Assembly: GCA_910576935.1 (NCBI GenBank) | Contig: CAJTKG010000009.1 | Location: forward strand, 1-64,000 | DNA length: 64,000 bases | Source: an uncultured Muribaculaceae bacterium | Lineage (GTDB): Bacteria; Bacteroidota; Bacteroidia; Bacteroidales; Muribaculaceae | Reading direction: 5' to 3' | In this document: positions 26,193-34,934 of the stretch, piece after piece | How the letters are laid out: each line of letters opens with the position of its first letter | Numbering within the stretch: the stretch's first letter is position 1 | Position numbers and translations under genes: made by a program | Notes under the pieces: generated by a model | What the model saw: the letters and a program-made list of their open reading frames with translations, nothing else | Told to the model about the DNA's origin: nothing | The model's database searches: none

Positions 26193-28165
26193 TAGTACAT
26201 CTGATAATCGATTGAAAGCACCTGGAATTCCGTGCGACGGTTTATCTGATCGGCGGCATCCTGATCTTCAGGCGACAATGTTTCGATGAAATCCTCGGTC
26301 AGACGATCACCTTCTTTAAATTGCGGATACATTCTCGCCAGTTTTTTTGTGATTGTCTTTGGACGTGATTCGCCGTAGCCCTGCGATTGCAGGCGGTCGG
26401 GGCTGATGCCTGCGGCAATCAGATAGTCGATAACCGATTTTGCGCGTCGGCCCGATAGCTTGATATTATAGTCGTCAGAACCATGCCGGTCGGTGTGCGA
26501 AGCCATCTCGATGGTCACGTTGGGATTGTCTCGCAATACCTGTACCATTTCGTCGAGAGCGGTTTTTGACTCGGGTTTGAGTGTGGCCTTGTCATAATCA
26601 TAGAAAATATTGTCTATGACAACAGGTTTGGTGATTGAGGCGAGTATGAAGTCGACGGCATATTCGGCGTCTTCTTCAGCTATGTCAGATGTAAATTCCT
26701 GTTTGCTGTTGAGATAACCTTTTGCGCCGGCAAGCATGACGTAGCTTACACCACGGTCAAGCGGGAACGAGAACGAACCGTCGTCGCGGGCCACCTGTTT
26801 CTGGTTGCTGCCGTCGTTGCCTACGATACGTATCACAGCGTTTGGCACCGGCTCTTCGTCGCGGTCGAGTACCCAACCGCTTATGAGTATCTTGAGTTCG
26901 GGAAGTTCGAAAGAATAAAGATGGTCGTATCCTCGGTTGTCGCCACGGTTTGAGCTTAAAAAGCCGCTTTCGCCCGCTCCGAAAGTGATGCCGAAATCAT
27001 CGGCCGACGAGTTGACGGGGCGTCCCATATTGGTGACGCTCCATCCTCCGGACTTTGTCATCTCGGCGCGAAATATGTCAAGACCGCCGTAGCCCGGATG
27101 TCCGTTTGATGCAAAATACATCACCGAATCGGTACGCATATAGGGAAACATCTCATCGCCCGGAGTGTTGATCCATTCGCCGAGATTTTCGAGCGAGCCG
27201 GCGCGTTCGCGCAGATTGATACGCCATATATCCTTGCCGCCCGAGCCTCCGGGCATGTCAGACGTGAAGTACAGCCAGTTGCCGTCGGGAGAGACTGCCG
27301 GGTGACCATAGCTCGACAATGTGTCGGCCGTGATTTCAAATTTTACGGGCGCGCTCCACTGGGCATCGCTCCGCTGTGAGGTGAAAATTTCGACGCCTGT
27401 GTCAGAGTTGGGTTCGCGGCGGGCGCGGGTCAGATACATCGTCGAGCCGTCGGGAGAGAATGATACAATACCTTCCTCGGCTTCGGTGTTAAGTTCGCCT
27501 TCGACGGGCTCCGGTCGTTTCCATTCACCTCGTTCGTCTTTGGTCGCCATCCATATATCGCTCTTTTTCATGCCGTTGATTTCGCTACGTTTCGATCCGT
27601 TGACCTTTTCGTTGGTCGTTGTGAAATATATGCGGTCGAGCGATTCGTCAAAATACATAGGCGCATAGTCTGAGCGGCGTGAGTTGAAGAGTTTGGCATT
27701 TTTGACGACATAACGTGTTGTGTTGGCTTTGTCGAGTCCCATGCGGCCGCCGGCGAGACCGTTTGATGCGGCGGCGTCACCGGGTTTCATCGCAAGGTAG
27801 TCTTCATAAGCTTTGATAGCCTGAGCGTATTTACCTTCGGCGTGGAGCATCTGCGCCAATTTGATATAGGCCGATGTGTCGGGCCATTCATAGCGTATAG
27901 CATTCTGATATGCGGCTGATGCACGGGCACTCTGACCTAACAGACGATGGCACTCGGCCATCTTGTAGGCTACCTGACCTCGGAGAGGACGCTCTTCGCG
28001 TTTGGTAAGCTTGTTGTAAATCTTGCGGTAGGTTTTTGACGCGTCGTAATACTCGCCTCGTTCCATCTGTTCGTTGGCGACAGATAGTTTTGCGCCCCCG
28101 CACGACACAACTGTGGCTGCGAGCATCGAGACTACGGCCGCCGATATCATTTTGTTGATTGTCAT
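26192..28165 (-). CDS. TPR/PD40/OmpA lipoprotein with PorE-like architecture
   Basis: A protein of about 657 residues with a lipoprotein signal ending ATVVSCGG. It has N-terminal TPR-like helices, a PD40 beta-propeller (SFSPDGS, AVSPDGN), a carboxypeptidase-regulatory-like domain (ISGWVLDRDEEPVPNAVIRI) and a C-terminal OmpA peptidoglycan-binding domain (about 530-650, with FYDYDKATLKPES and HTDRHGS). Porphyromonas PorE, a type IX secretion component, has this domain order, but related lipoproteins of unknown role share it. I use the ATG at 28165. The frame runs to 28264, but a TAATTTTG box at 28171-28178 lies inside that extension. An ATG at 28150 is the alternative start. Confidence 0.87.
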   Translation of the reverse strand: MTINKMISAAVVSMLAATVVSCGGAKLSVANEQMERGEYYDASKTYRKIYNKLTKREERPLRGQVAYKMAECHRLLGQSARASAAYQNAIRYEWPDTSAYIKLAQMLHAEGKYAQAIKAYEDYLAMKPGDAAASNGLAGGRMGLDKANTTRYVVKNAKLFNSRRSDYAPMYFDESLDRIYFTTTNEKVNGSKRSEINGMKKSDIWMATKDERGEWKRPEPVEGELNTEAEEGIVSFSPDGSTMYLTRARREPNSDTGVEIFTSQRSDAQWSAPVKFEITADTLSSYGHPAVSPDGNWLYFTSDMPGGSGGKDIWRINLRERAGSLENLGEWINTPGDEMFPYMRTDSVMYFASNGHPGYGGLDIFRAEMTKSGGWSVTNMGRPVNSSADDFGITFGAGESGFLSSNRGDNRGYDHLYSFELPELKILISGWVLDRDEEPVPNAVIRIVGNDGSNQKQVARDDGSFSFPLDRGVSYVMLAGAKGYLNSKQEFTSDIAEEDAEYAVDFILASITKPVVIDNIFYDYDKATLKPESKTALDEMVQVLRDNPNVTIEMASHTDRHGSDDYNIKLSGRRAKSVIDYLIAAGISPDRLQSQGYGESRPKTITKKLARMYPQFKEGDRLTEDFIETLSPEDQDAADQINRRTEFQVLSIDYQMY

Positions 28166-28170
28166 AGATG

Positions 28171-28178
28171 CAAAATTA
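28171..28178 (-). promoter_or_regulatory. TAnnTTTG -7 box for the PorE-like gene
   Basis: TAATTTTG on the minus strand matches the consensus exactly. It ends only 5 nt before the ATG at 28165, so the message would be nearly leaderless, or translation starts at the ATG at 28150. No -33 element is clear. Confidence 0.4.
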
Positions 28179-28254
28179 CATATTACAATATAATAACGGC
28201 GGCATCGCTGTCTTATTATCCTGTATAGTTTATAATCGACATTAATGCGGGTGA

Positions 28255-29775
28255 TTATTCCCACTCGATTGTTGCCGGTGGTTTTGAGGAGATATCATAG
28301 CATACGCGGTTGACGCCGCGCACGGTGTTGATGATTTCATTCGATACTTTAGCGAGGAAATCATAGGGCAGGTGGGCCCAGTCGGCTGTCATGGCGTCGG
28401 TAGACGTGACGGCCCGAAGGGCCACGGCGCGCTCGTATGTGCGTTCGTCGCCCATGACGCCTACGCTCTGTACGGGCAACAGAATGACACCGGCCTGCCA
28501 TACTTTATCGTAAAGCCCCCATTCGCGTAATCCGCGGATGAAGATATCATCGGCATTCTGCAATATGGTGACTTTCTCTCGTGTGATGTCTCCGAGGATA
28601 CGCACGGCCAGACCCGGTCCGGGGAACGGGTGGCGCTTGATGAGGTGTTCCGGCATGCCGAGCGAACGTCCGACGGCGCGCACTTCGTCTTTGAAGAGCA
28701 ATCGCAGAGGCTCGCAGAGCTTTAGGTTCATCTTTTCGGGCAGTCCGCCGACGTTGTGGTGGCTTTTGATAACCGTGCCGGTTATTGACAGCGATTCGAT
28801 GCAGTCGGGGTAGATTGTTCCCTGGGCGAGCCATTTTACATCTTTTATCTTGTGTGCTTCTTCGTCAAAGACGTCAATAAAGCCTTTGCCGATGATTTTG
28901 CGTTTGCGCTCGGGGTCGGTGACACCTGCGAGCTCGGAGAAGAAACGCTCGGACGCGTCAACACCGATGACATTAAGGCCGAGGCATTCATAATCGTGCA
29001 GGACATTGGTGAATTCGTTCTTGCGCAGCATGCCGTGGTCGACAAATATACATGTCAGATTCTTGCCGATGGCGCGGTTAAGCAGCACGGCTGCTACCGA
29101 CGAGTCTACACCGCCGCTGAGACCAAGCACGACTTTGTCGTCGCCGAGTTGTTCGCGCAGAGCCTTGACGGTCGATTCTATGAACGATTCGGCACTCCAG
29201 TCACGTTTTGAACCGCAGATACCGACGACAAAGTTTTCGAGCAGACGGGTGCCGCATGTCGAATGGAAGACTTCGGGATGAAACTGTACTCCCCATGTCT
29301 GTTCGCCGTTGATATGATAGGCGGCACACGCTACCTCGGGCGTCGATGCGATGATTGTGAAATTGTCTGGCAGTGATGTTATCGTATCGCCGTGGCTCAT
29401 CCAGACCTGAGCGTCTGTATCAATGCCTTCGAGAAGCGGATCAGCTGAGACTGTCGTCAGTTTGGCGCGACCGTATTCGCGTGATGGCGCAGGTTCGACA
29501 GAGCCACCGCCTTCGTAGGCTATTAGTTGTGCGCCGTAGCATATTCCAAGCATGGGATACCGGCGTCTGAGAAGGCTCATATCTGTTTTGAACGCCTTAT
29601 TGTCATAAACGGAAAAAGGGCTTCCCGAAAGTATGACTCCTATGACCGACGGGTCGTCGTAGGGCATTTTGTTATAAGGCACAATTTCGCAATAAGTGTT
29701 TAGTTCGCGAACGCGACGGCCAATCAGCTGGGTCGTCTGTGAACCGAAATCGAGAATGATGATTTTTTGTTGCAT
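28255..29775 (-). CDS. guaA: GMP synthase (glutamine-hydrolysing)
   Basis: GuaA converts XMP, ATP and glutamine to GMP in the cytosol. The 506-residue protein has an N-terminal class I glutamine amidotransferase domain with GICYGAQLIAYE (catalytic Cys near residue 78) and GVQFHPEV. The ATP-pyrophosphatase domain follows with GLSGGVDSSVA near residue 218, and the dimerisation domain ends with the expected KPPATIEWE. Length is normal. It is a separate unit 90 nt upstream of the PorE-like gene, with its own TAAATTTG box before the start. Confidence 0.97.
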   Translation of the reverse strand: MQQKIIILDFGSQTTQLIGRRVRELNTYCEIVPYNKMPYDDPSVIGVILSGSPFSVYDNKAFKTDMSLLRRRYPMLGICYGAQLIAYEGGGSVEPAPSREYGRAKLTTVSADPLLEGIDTDAQVWMSHGDTITSLPDNFTIIASTPEVACAAYHINGEQTWGVQFHPEVFHSTCGTRLLENFVVGICGSKRDWSAESFIESTVKALREQLGDDKVVLGLSGGVDSSVAAVLLNRAIGKNLTCIFVDHGMLRKNEFTNVLHDYECLGLNVIGVDASERFFSELAGVTDPERKRKIIGKGFIDVFDEEAHKIKDVKWLAQGTIYPDCIESLSITGTVIKSHHNVGGLPEKMNLKLCEPLRLLFKDEVRAVGRSLGMPEHLIKRHPFPGPGLAVRILGDITREKVTILQNADDIFIRGLREWGLYDKVWQAGVILLPVQSVGVMGDERTYERAVALRAVTSTDAMTADWAHLPYDFLAKVSNEIINTVRGVNRVCYDISSKPPATIEWE

Positions 29776-29797
29776 GATGTGTCAGACATTATGCTTG

Positions 29798-29805
29798 CAA
29801 ATTTA
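29798..29805 (-). promoter_or_regulatory. TAnnTTTG -7 box for guaA
   Basis: TAAATTTG on the minus strand lies 22 nt before the guaA ATG. The -33 region lacks a clear TTTG at standard spacing. Confidence 0.45.
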
Positions 29806-29848
29806 CGCAAAATTCATGGAAAACACATGATGACATCATAATAAAAAT

Positions 29849-29888
29849 AAAGGTCCGGATGCTTTTATAGCAGAGCGTCCGGGCCTTT
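29849..29888 (-). terminator. Rho-independent terminator after clpB
   Basis: The arms AAAGGTCCGGATGC and GCGTCCGGGCCTTT form a 14-bp stem with two G-U pairs and a 12-nt loop. Read on the minus strand it is followed by a T-rich tail and lies about 18 nt past the clpB stop. Confidence 0.85.
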
Positions 29889-29906
29889 ATACATTATATT
29901 ATATTG

Positions 29907-32504
29907 TCAGTTTTTGAATACAAGATTTTCTGCGTCTTTGTCGACGTCTATGATGATAGGTTTGTCTTTGTCGACGGTCTGTGCGAGTATGTCTTTTGAC
30001 AGGCGGTTGAGCACCATGCGGTGTATGACTCGCTTGACGGGGCGTGCGCCGAATTCGGGATCGTAGCCTTCGTCGGCAAGATATGAGAGTGCGGCGGGTG
30101 TCACTTCGAGTTCTATGCCGCTGCTGCGACGGAGCATCGACTGTATGCTCTTTATTTGCAGCCCGACAATCTCCTCAATCTCTTTGCGATTGAGTGGCGT
30201 GAACATTATGATCTCGTCGATGCGGTTGAGAAATTCGGGACGTATCGTCTGTTTGAGCATTTCAAGTACCTGCTCTTTGGTCGTTTCGACGGTCTCGGCC
30301 TTGTTCTCGTCGGTCATCTTAGAGAAATTGTCACGTATCAGCTGCGACCCCATATTCGACGTCATGATTATGATCGTGTTTTTGAAGTTGACATTACGTC
30401 CCTTGTTGTCGGTCAGACGTCCGTCGTCGAGTACCTGAAGGAGTATGTTGAATACATCGGGGTGCGCTTTCTCTATTTCGTCGAACAGGACTACAGAATA
30501 GGGTTTGCGTCTGACAGCCTCGGTGAGCTGACCGCCCTCGTCATAACCTACATATCCCGGAGGCGCTCCGACGAGTCGCGAAACGGAGTGTTTCTCCTGA
30601 TACTCGCTCATGTCGATACGAGTCATCATGTTTTCGTCGTCGAAGAGGTATTCGGCCAATGCTTTTGCAAGTTCTGTCTTACCGACACCGGTAGTGCCGA
30701 GGAAGATAAACGAGCCGATGGGACGTTTGGGATCGTTCAGGCCGGCGCGGCTTCGGCGTACGGCATCGGCTATGGCGCTGATGGCCTCGTCTTGACCGAC
30801 GACACGACTATGAAGTTCTGATTCAAGATGCAGCAGTTTTTCTTTTTCGCTCTGTACCATCTTATTGACCGGGATACCTGTCCATCGTGATACAACATCG
30901 GCGATGTCTTCGGCGTCGACCTCTTCCTTGATAAGGGCGCGGTCGCCCTGCATCATCTTGAGCTGTTCTTGTATCGAGACGTTTTCCTGCTCTTTCTGTT
31001 GGATTCGCGAATATCTGATTTCCGCGACTTTGGCATAGTCGCCTTCGCGTTCGGCGCGTTCGGCGTCGAAGTTGAGCTGTTCGATGTCTATCTTGTTCTG
31101 CTGGATGCGGTTTATAAGCTCTTTTTCCGCTTTCCATTTGGCAGAATAATCTTTTTCTTCTTCTTTTAGAGAAGCGATGTCTTTTTCGATTTCCTTGACT
31201 TTCTCTTTGTCGCCCTCGCGTTTGATGGCCTCTCGCTCGATTTCTTTCTGGGCTATACGGCGTGTGATGTCGTCAAGAGCCTGAGGTACGGAGTCGATTT
31301 CGAGTTTGAGCTTCGAGGCTGCTTCGTCTATGAGGTCGATGGCTTTGTCTGGCAGGAAGCGGTCGGTGATGTAGCGTTCTGAAAGTTGTACGGCGGCGAT
31401 GATCGCTTCGTCGCGGATTCTTACCTTATGGTGGTTTTCGTAGCGCTCTTTGAGGCCGCGGAGAATAGCGATGGCGCTTGTTTCGTCAGGCTCGTTGACC
31501 ATTACCTTCTGGAAACGGCGTTCGAGAGCTTTGTCTTTTTCGAAATATTTTTGATATTCGTCGAGTGTGGTCGCGCCTATACTGCGAAGTTCGCCGCGGG
31601 CGAGCGCAGGCTTGAGGATGTTTGCTGCATCCATGGCGCCTTCGCCTTTGCCTGCTCCGACGAGAGTGTGGATTTCGTCGATAAACAATATTATCTCGCC
31701 GTCAGCCGATGTCACTTCATTGACGATTGCTTTGAGTCGTTCCTCAAATTCGCCTTTGTATTTGGCGCCTGCCACGAGCGCGCCCATATCGAGCGAATAG
31801 ATCTGTTTCGTGCGCAGATTTTCGGGCACATCGCCGCGGACAATACGGTGTGCGAGGCCTTCGGCGATGGCGGTCTTGCCTGTGCCGGGTTCGCCGATAA
31901 GCATAGGGTTGTTTTTGGTGCGTCGGCTTAGAATCTGTAGGACGCGCCTGATTTCCTCGTCGCGGCCGATGACCGGGTCGAGTTTGCCCGAGCGGGCACG
32001 CTCGTTGAGGTTTATAGCATATTTTGAAAGAGCGTTATATGTCTCTTCGGCGCTTTGGTCGGTGGCTTTCTTACCCTTGCGGAGTTCCTCAACGGCGGCT
32101 TTCAGTTCTTTTTCGCTCAGACCGGCGTTCTTGAGTATTGTTGATGCCTGAGAGTTTATTTCAAAGATTGCCATGAGCAGGGCCTCGAGTGTTACATATT
32201 CGTCACCCATCTTCTTGGAGATGTCAAGCGCTTTCTGTAGCACATCGTTAGAACTTCGGCTGAGGTAGGGCTCGCCGCCGGAAACCTTTGGCAGAGAGTC
32301 AATCTCACGGTCGATCTGTGCGGTCACTGCCGGCAGATTGGCACCTATTTTCTGGAAAATGAATTTTACCAGAGACTCGCCTTCATCGACGACACCTTTC
32401 AGCAGATGAACCGGTTCGATAGCTTGTGAGCCGGCTCCGCGTGTCAGCTCGACGGCCTTTTGGATGGCTTCCTGCGATTTGATGGTGAAATTGTTGAAAT
32501 TCAT
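29907..32504 (-). CDS. clpB: ATP-dependent disaggregase ClpB
   Basis: The 865-residue Hsp100 protein has an N-terminal Clp domain, AAA module 1 with GEPGTGKT near residue 205, and the long coiled-coil middle domain (about 405-530) that separates ClpB from ClpA and ClpC. AAA module 2 has GTTGVGKTELAKALA near residue 605 and a C-terminal D2 domain. With DnaK it rescues aggregated proteins in the cytosol. Length is normal. It is bounded by hairpin terminators on both sides, so it is probably monocistronic and may be heat-inducible, although no CIRCE-type operator was recognised. Confidence 0.97.
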   Translation of the reverse strand: MNFNNFTIKSQEAIQKAVELTRGAGSQAIEPVHLLKGVVDEGESLVKFIFQKIGANLPAVTAQIDREIDSLPKVSGGEPYLSRSSNDVLQKALDISKKMGDEYVTLEALLMAIFEINSQASTILKNAGLSEKELKAAVEELRKGKKATDQSAEETYNALSKYAINLNERARSGKLDPVIGRDEEIRRVLQILSRRTKNNPMLIGEPGTGKTAIAEGLAHRIVRGDVPENLRTKQIYSLDMGALVAGAKYKGEFEERLKAIVNEVTSADGEIILFIDEIHTLVGAGKGEGAMDAANILKPALARGELRSIGATTLDEYQKYFEKDKALERRFQKVMVNEPDETSAIAILRGLKERYENHHKVRIRDEAIIAAVQLSERYITDRFLPDKAIDLIDEAASKLKLEIDSVPQALDDITRRIAQKEIEREAIKREGDKEKVKEIEKDIASLKEEEKDYSAKWKAEKELINRIQQNKIDIEQLNFDAERAEREGDYAKVAEIRYSRIQQKEQENVSIQEQLKMMQGDRALIKEEVDAEDIADVVSRWTGIPVNKMVQSEKEKLLHLESELHSRVVGQDEAISAIADAVRRSRAGLNDPKRPIGSFIFLGTTGVGKTELAKALAEYLFDDENMMTRIDMSEYQEKHSVSRLVGAPPGYVGYDEGGQLTEAVRRKPYSVVLFDEIEKAHPDVFNILLQVLDDGRLTDNKGRNVNFKNTIIIMTSNMGSQLIRDNFSKMTDENKAETVETTKEQVLEMLKQTIRPEFLNRIDEIIMFTPLNRKEIEEIVGLQIKSIQSMLRRSSGIELEVTPAALSYLADEGYDPEFGARPVKRVIHRMVLNRLSKDILAQTVDKDKPIIIDVDKDAENLVFKN

Positions 32505-32534
32505 AATATTAAGTGATGGTTGAAATAATCGTTG

Positions 32535-32567
32535 CAGATATAATCCTTGTTTATTTAAATTAACAAA
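32535..32567 (-). promoter_or_regulatory. Candidate clpB promoter
   Basis: On the minus strand a TTTG at 32564-32567 is followed after 21 bp by TATATCTG, one base off the TAnnTTTG consensus. It lies about 30 nt before the clpB ATG. Confidence 0.35.
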
Positions 32568-32614
32568 ACAAATGTCTCTTTGGTTTTATCTATTGCAAAA
32601 GGTGTGCCGAAAAA

Positions 32615-32646
32615 TCAAAACGCTCCTTTTTTCGGGAGCGCTTTGA
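32615..32646 (-). terminator. Rho-independent terminator after the flavodiiron gene
   Basis: The arms TCAAAACGCTCC and GGAGCGCTTTGA form a 12-bp stem with one A-C mismatch and an 8-nt loop. The minus-strand tail is T-rich. It sits 26 nt past the stop of the flavodiiron gene. Confidence 0.85.
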
Positions 32647-32672
32647 TGACGTTTTTATTATAGATAATTTAT

Positions 32673-33839
32673 CTATCGGGTCAAAGCCGAGGCGAGTTCA
32701 CGCAACTGAGTGATGTTGCTGTGATGTAAACGGCCGTGGATAGTGACGGTCGGTTCGACGACTGTCATGTCTTTCATATGGCTGAGTTTGTCAGACATAA
32801 TGCGGGCGGCAACGGGGGCCCACGAGCCGTTCTCGATCAGACCGACAGTGCGACCGCACAGTTTTTTACACTCGAGATGATAAAGAAAATCATGCATCGA
32901 TGGGAAAAGAGCACCGTCGTATGTTATGCTGCATAAAGCCATATGGCTAAGGCGGAAAGCTTCGGCTACGGCATATGATACATCGTGACGGCATAAATCG
33001 AGTTGCACAATTTCGCCGGCGCCTTCATTGTCAAGCATTGATGCGAGACGGCGCGCGGCCTCGGCCGTGCCGCCATAGACCGAGGCATATGCCACGAGGA
33101 CACCGCGGCACTCGGGTTCATACCGACTCCATCTGTCATATAGATTCCAATAATGTGCGAGATTATCAGTGAGTACCGGACCGTGGAGTGGGGCGATGAT
33201 CGCAAACTTACGGCCGGTGAGTTTTTTCATAATGCATTGTACAGATGCTCCGAAACGGCCGACGATGTTGGTGTAATAACGACGGGCTTCGCAGTCCCAG
33301 GCGTCGGTCGCCCCTGATGTCGTAAAAGAACCGAAAGCATCCGCTGAGAACAGCACGCCGTCGGTCTCGTCGAGAGTCATCATAACCTCGGGCCAGTGAA
33401 CCATCGGAGCAGTGAGAAAACGTAATGTTGTACGACCGAGAGTCAGGGTGTCGTTATCTCCAACAATTTTTACACGGCAGGCAAAATCTGTGTCTTCAAA
33501 GAAATTGGCGAGCATTGTCGCGGCTTTGGTTGTGCAGACGAGTGTAGTGGCGGGATAACGTTCGATAAAAGCTTTGATGCTGCCCGAATGATCCGGCTCG
33601 ACGTGCTGGACTATGAGATAGCGCGGTGTGCATCCGATAGAGCCGAGGCCGTCCTCGATAGCGGCGAGCCAATCGGTACAGCGGCGTATATCGACTGAGT
33701 CGACAATGGCCGTGTCGTTGTCGTCAATGAGATACGAGTTGTAAGAAATGCCATGCGTGACAGGATATTGCCCTTCAAAGAGATCGAGGTTGTCATCTTG
33801 GGTGCCTATATATTTTATGTGTGGCGTGATTGTATGCAT
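32673..33839 (-). CDS. A-type flavoprotein (flavodiiron protein, FprA family)
   Basis: A protein of about 388 residues. The N-terminal metallo-beta-lactamase-like domain has the diiron ligands in HVEPDH (H-x-E-x-D-H), then VHWPE, SADAFG and APLHGP. The C-terminal flavodoxin domain begins near residue 245 (VLVAYASVYGGTAE) and binds FMN. Such enzymes reduce O2 to water or NO to N2O in the cytosol of anaerobes. There is no fused rubredoxin. I use the ATG at 33839 because a well-spaced promoter at 33854-33885 lies between it and the upstream in-frame start at 33884. It is a single-gene unit with its own terminator. Confidence 0.93.
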   Translation of the reverse strand: MHTITPHIKYIGTQDDNLDLFEGQYPVTHGISYNSYLIDDNDTAIVDSVDIRRCTDWLAAIEDGLGSIGCTPRYLIVQHVEPDHSGSIKAFIERYPATTLVCTTKAATMLANFFEDTDFACRVKIVGDNDTLTLGRTTLRFLTAPMVHWPEVMMTLDETDGVLFSADAFGSFTTSGATDAWDCEARRYYTNIVGRFGASVQCIMKKLTGRKFAIIAPLHGPVLTDNLAHYWNLYDRWSRYEPECRGVLVAYASVYGGTAEAARRLASMLDNEGAGEIVQLDLCRHDVSYAVAEAFRLSHMALCSITYDGALFPSMHDFLYHLECKKLCGRTVGLIENGSWAPVAARIMSDKLSHMKDMTVVEPTVTIHGRLHHSNITQLRELASALTR

Positions 33840-33853
33840 AATGTATTTTTCTG

Positions 33854-33885
33854 CAAAATTACGCCAAATATGCGATAAGGGCAAA
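33854..33885 (-). promoter_or_regulatory. Bacteroidetes-type promoter of the flavodiiron gene
   Basis: On the minus strand TTTG (33882-33885), a 20-bp spacer and TAATTTTG (33854-33861) match the -33/-7 consensus. The -7 box ends 14 nt before the ATG at 33839, which implies a very short leader. Confidence 0.6.
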
Positions 33886-33996
33886 TCAATGTATTTATAG
33901 TGACAGATGCTGACGCATTAAGATTCTGGCGAAGCGCAAAACCTTTCGCGTATATTAATTTTTCTTTCAAGCTCTATGTGTTATTACTTTTTTCAT

Positions 33997-34004
33997 TAAA
34001 TTTG
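33997..34004 (+). promoter_or_regulatory. TAnnTTTG -7 box of the 34-43 kb plus-strand operon
   Basis: TAAATTTG matches the consensus exactly and ends 14 nt before the first ATG at 34019. The -33 position reads TGTG instead of TTTG. The upstream stretch is AT-rich. Confidence 0.5.
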
Positions 34005-34018
34005 TAAATTAATTTTAC

Positions 34019-34924
34019 ATGATTATGAAAAAGATTATATATACGTTGGTGACGGCAGTGGCCTTGATATGCTCACTGACATCTCATGCTCAACAGTCTG
34101 AGAGGCTTTTTCCTTATCCCGAGGCGCCCGAAGATATGACCAATTTCTATGAACGTTGTACATTTCTCGTCGATAAATTCTGGGAAAGATGCAATTTTAA
34201 ATCGGCCTTTTCGAGCAAGGGCAAACTGACCGAGGCTTTTGGCGACTGGGTGTCATTTATGCCGTATGCGTCTGCCGACACGGTTCATCTGGCAGTCGAC
34301 AGACTGCTTGAGACTGTCAAAAAGTCAGGTCCTCAGACGCTCGAAGTCGCCCGTATGGCTGAACGTTGGCTTTACTCCGACTCAGCCGATTTTGTATCAG
34401 AAGAAGTTTATCTGCCGTTTGCCTCGGCAGCGGCCAACCATAAGAAAATCCCGTCGGAAGATCGCTCTTATTATGCCCGGCAGGTCAATATAATAGGTAA
34501 CAGTGCGGTTGGTGCGACATTTCTCGACATAGAGCTGACGTGTGCTGATGGCACAAAGCGTCATGCTCTGTCTGATTCGACGAAATATACGCTCGTCCTT
34601 GTGGCATCGCGTGATTGCACTGACTGTTCGCTTGCGCGTGTGCGATTGTCTGCCGACCCCGCGCTCAATGCGCTTATAGAAGCCAAACTTCTTAAAATTG
34701 TTTATATTGTCGACGGCAACGCCGGTGATACTGACAAGTCTGATGTCGATTCGTGTCCGGCCAACTGGGTTGCCGGCGTGGCCGATAGTCTTGGCGGCAC
34801 TCTCGAGATGCGCGATAACCCGATGATATATTATCTTGACAAAGACAACAAGATTATAGTCAAGAATATTCCTGTCGATAACGTGCTCAATGCATTCAGC
34901 TCGCTATATAAGTTAAACAACTGA
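34019..34924 (+). CDS. DUF5106 thioredoxin-like exported protein
   Basis: A 301-residue protein with a signal peptide (KKIIYTLVTAVALICSLTSHAQ). The N-terminal DUF5106-like helical region (about 25-150) contains FYERCTFLVDKFWERC. A thioredoxin-like fold follows, with VLVASRDCTDCSLARV near residue 200 in place of a CxxC redox motif (here CTDC), and an IYYLDKDNKIIVKN strand. Such Bacteroidetes proteins are periplasmic and may handle thiol redox, but no substrate is known. Translation can begin at 34019 or at the ATG at 34025, which gives a more typical MKK start. mnmA follows after 10 nt. Confidence 0.85.
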   Translation: MIMKKIIYTLVTAVALICSLTSHAQQSERLFPYPEAPEDMTNFYERCTFLVDKFWERCNFKSAFSSKGKLTEAFGDWVSFMPYASADTVHLAVDRLLETVKKSGPQTLEVARMAERWLYSDSADFVSEEVYLPFASAAANHKKIPSEDRSYYARQVNIIGNSAVGATFLDIELTCADGTKRHALSDSTKYTLVLVASRDCTDCSLARVRLSADPALNALIEAKLLKIVYIVDGNAGDTDKSDVDSCPANWVAGVADSLGGTLEMRDNPMIYYLDKDNKIIVKNIPVDNVLNAFSSLYKLNN

Positions 34925-34934
34925 CAATGATGAT

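Noticed and set aside
30156..30821. 221-residue open frame antisense to clpB
   Set aside because: Shadow frame over highly conserved ClpB sequence.
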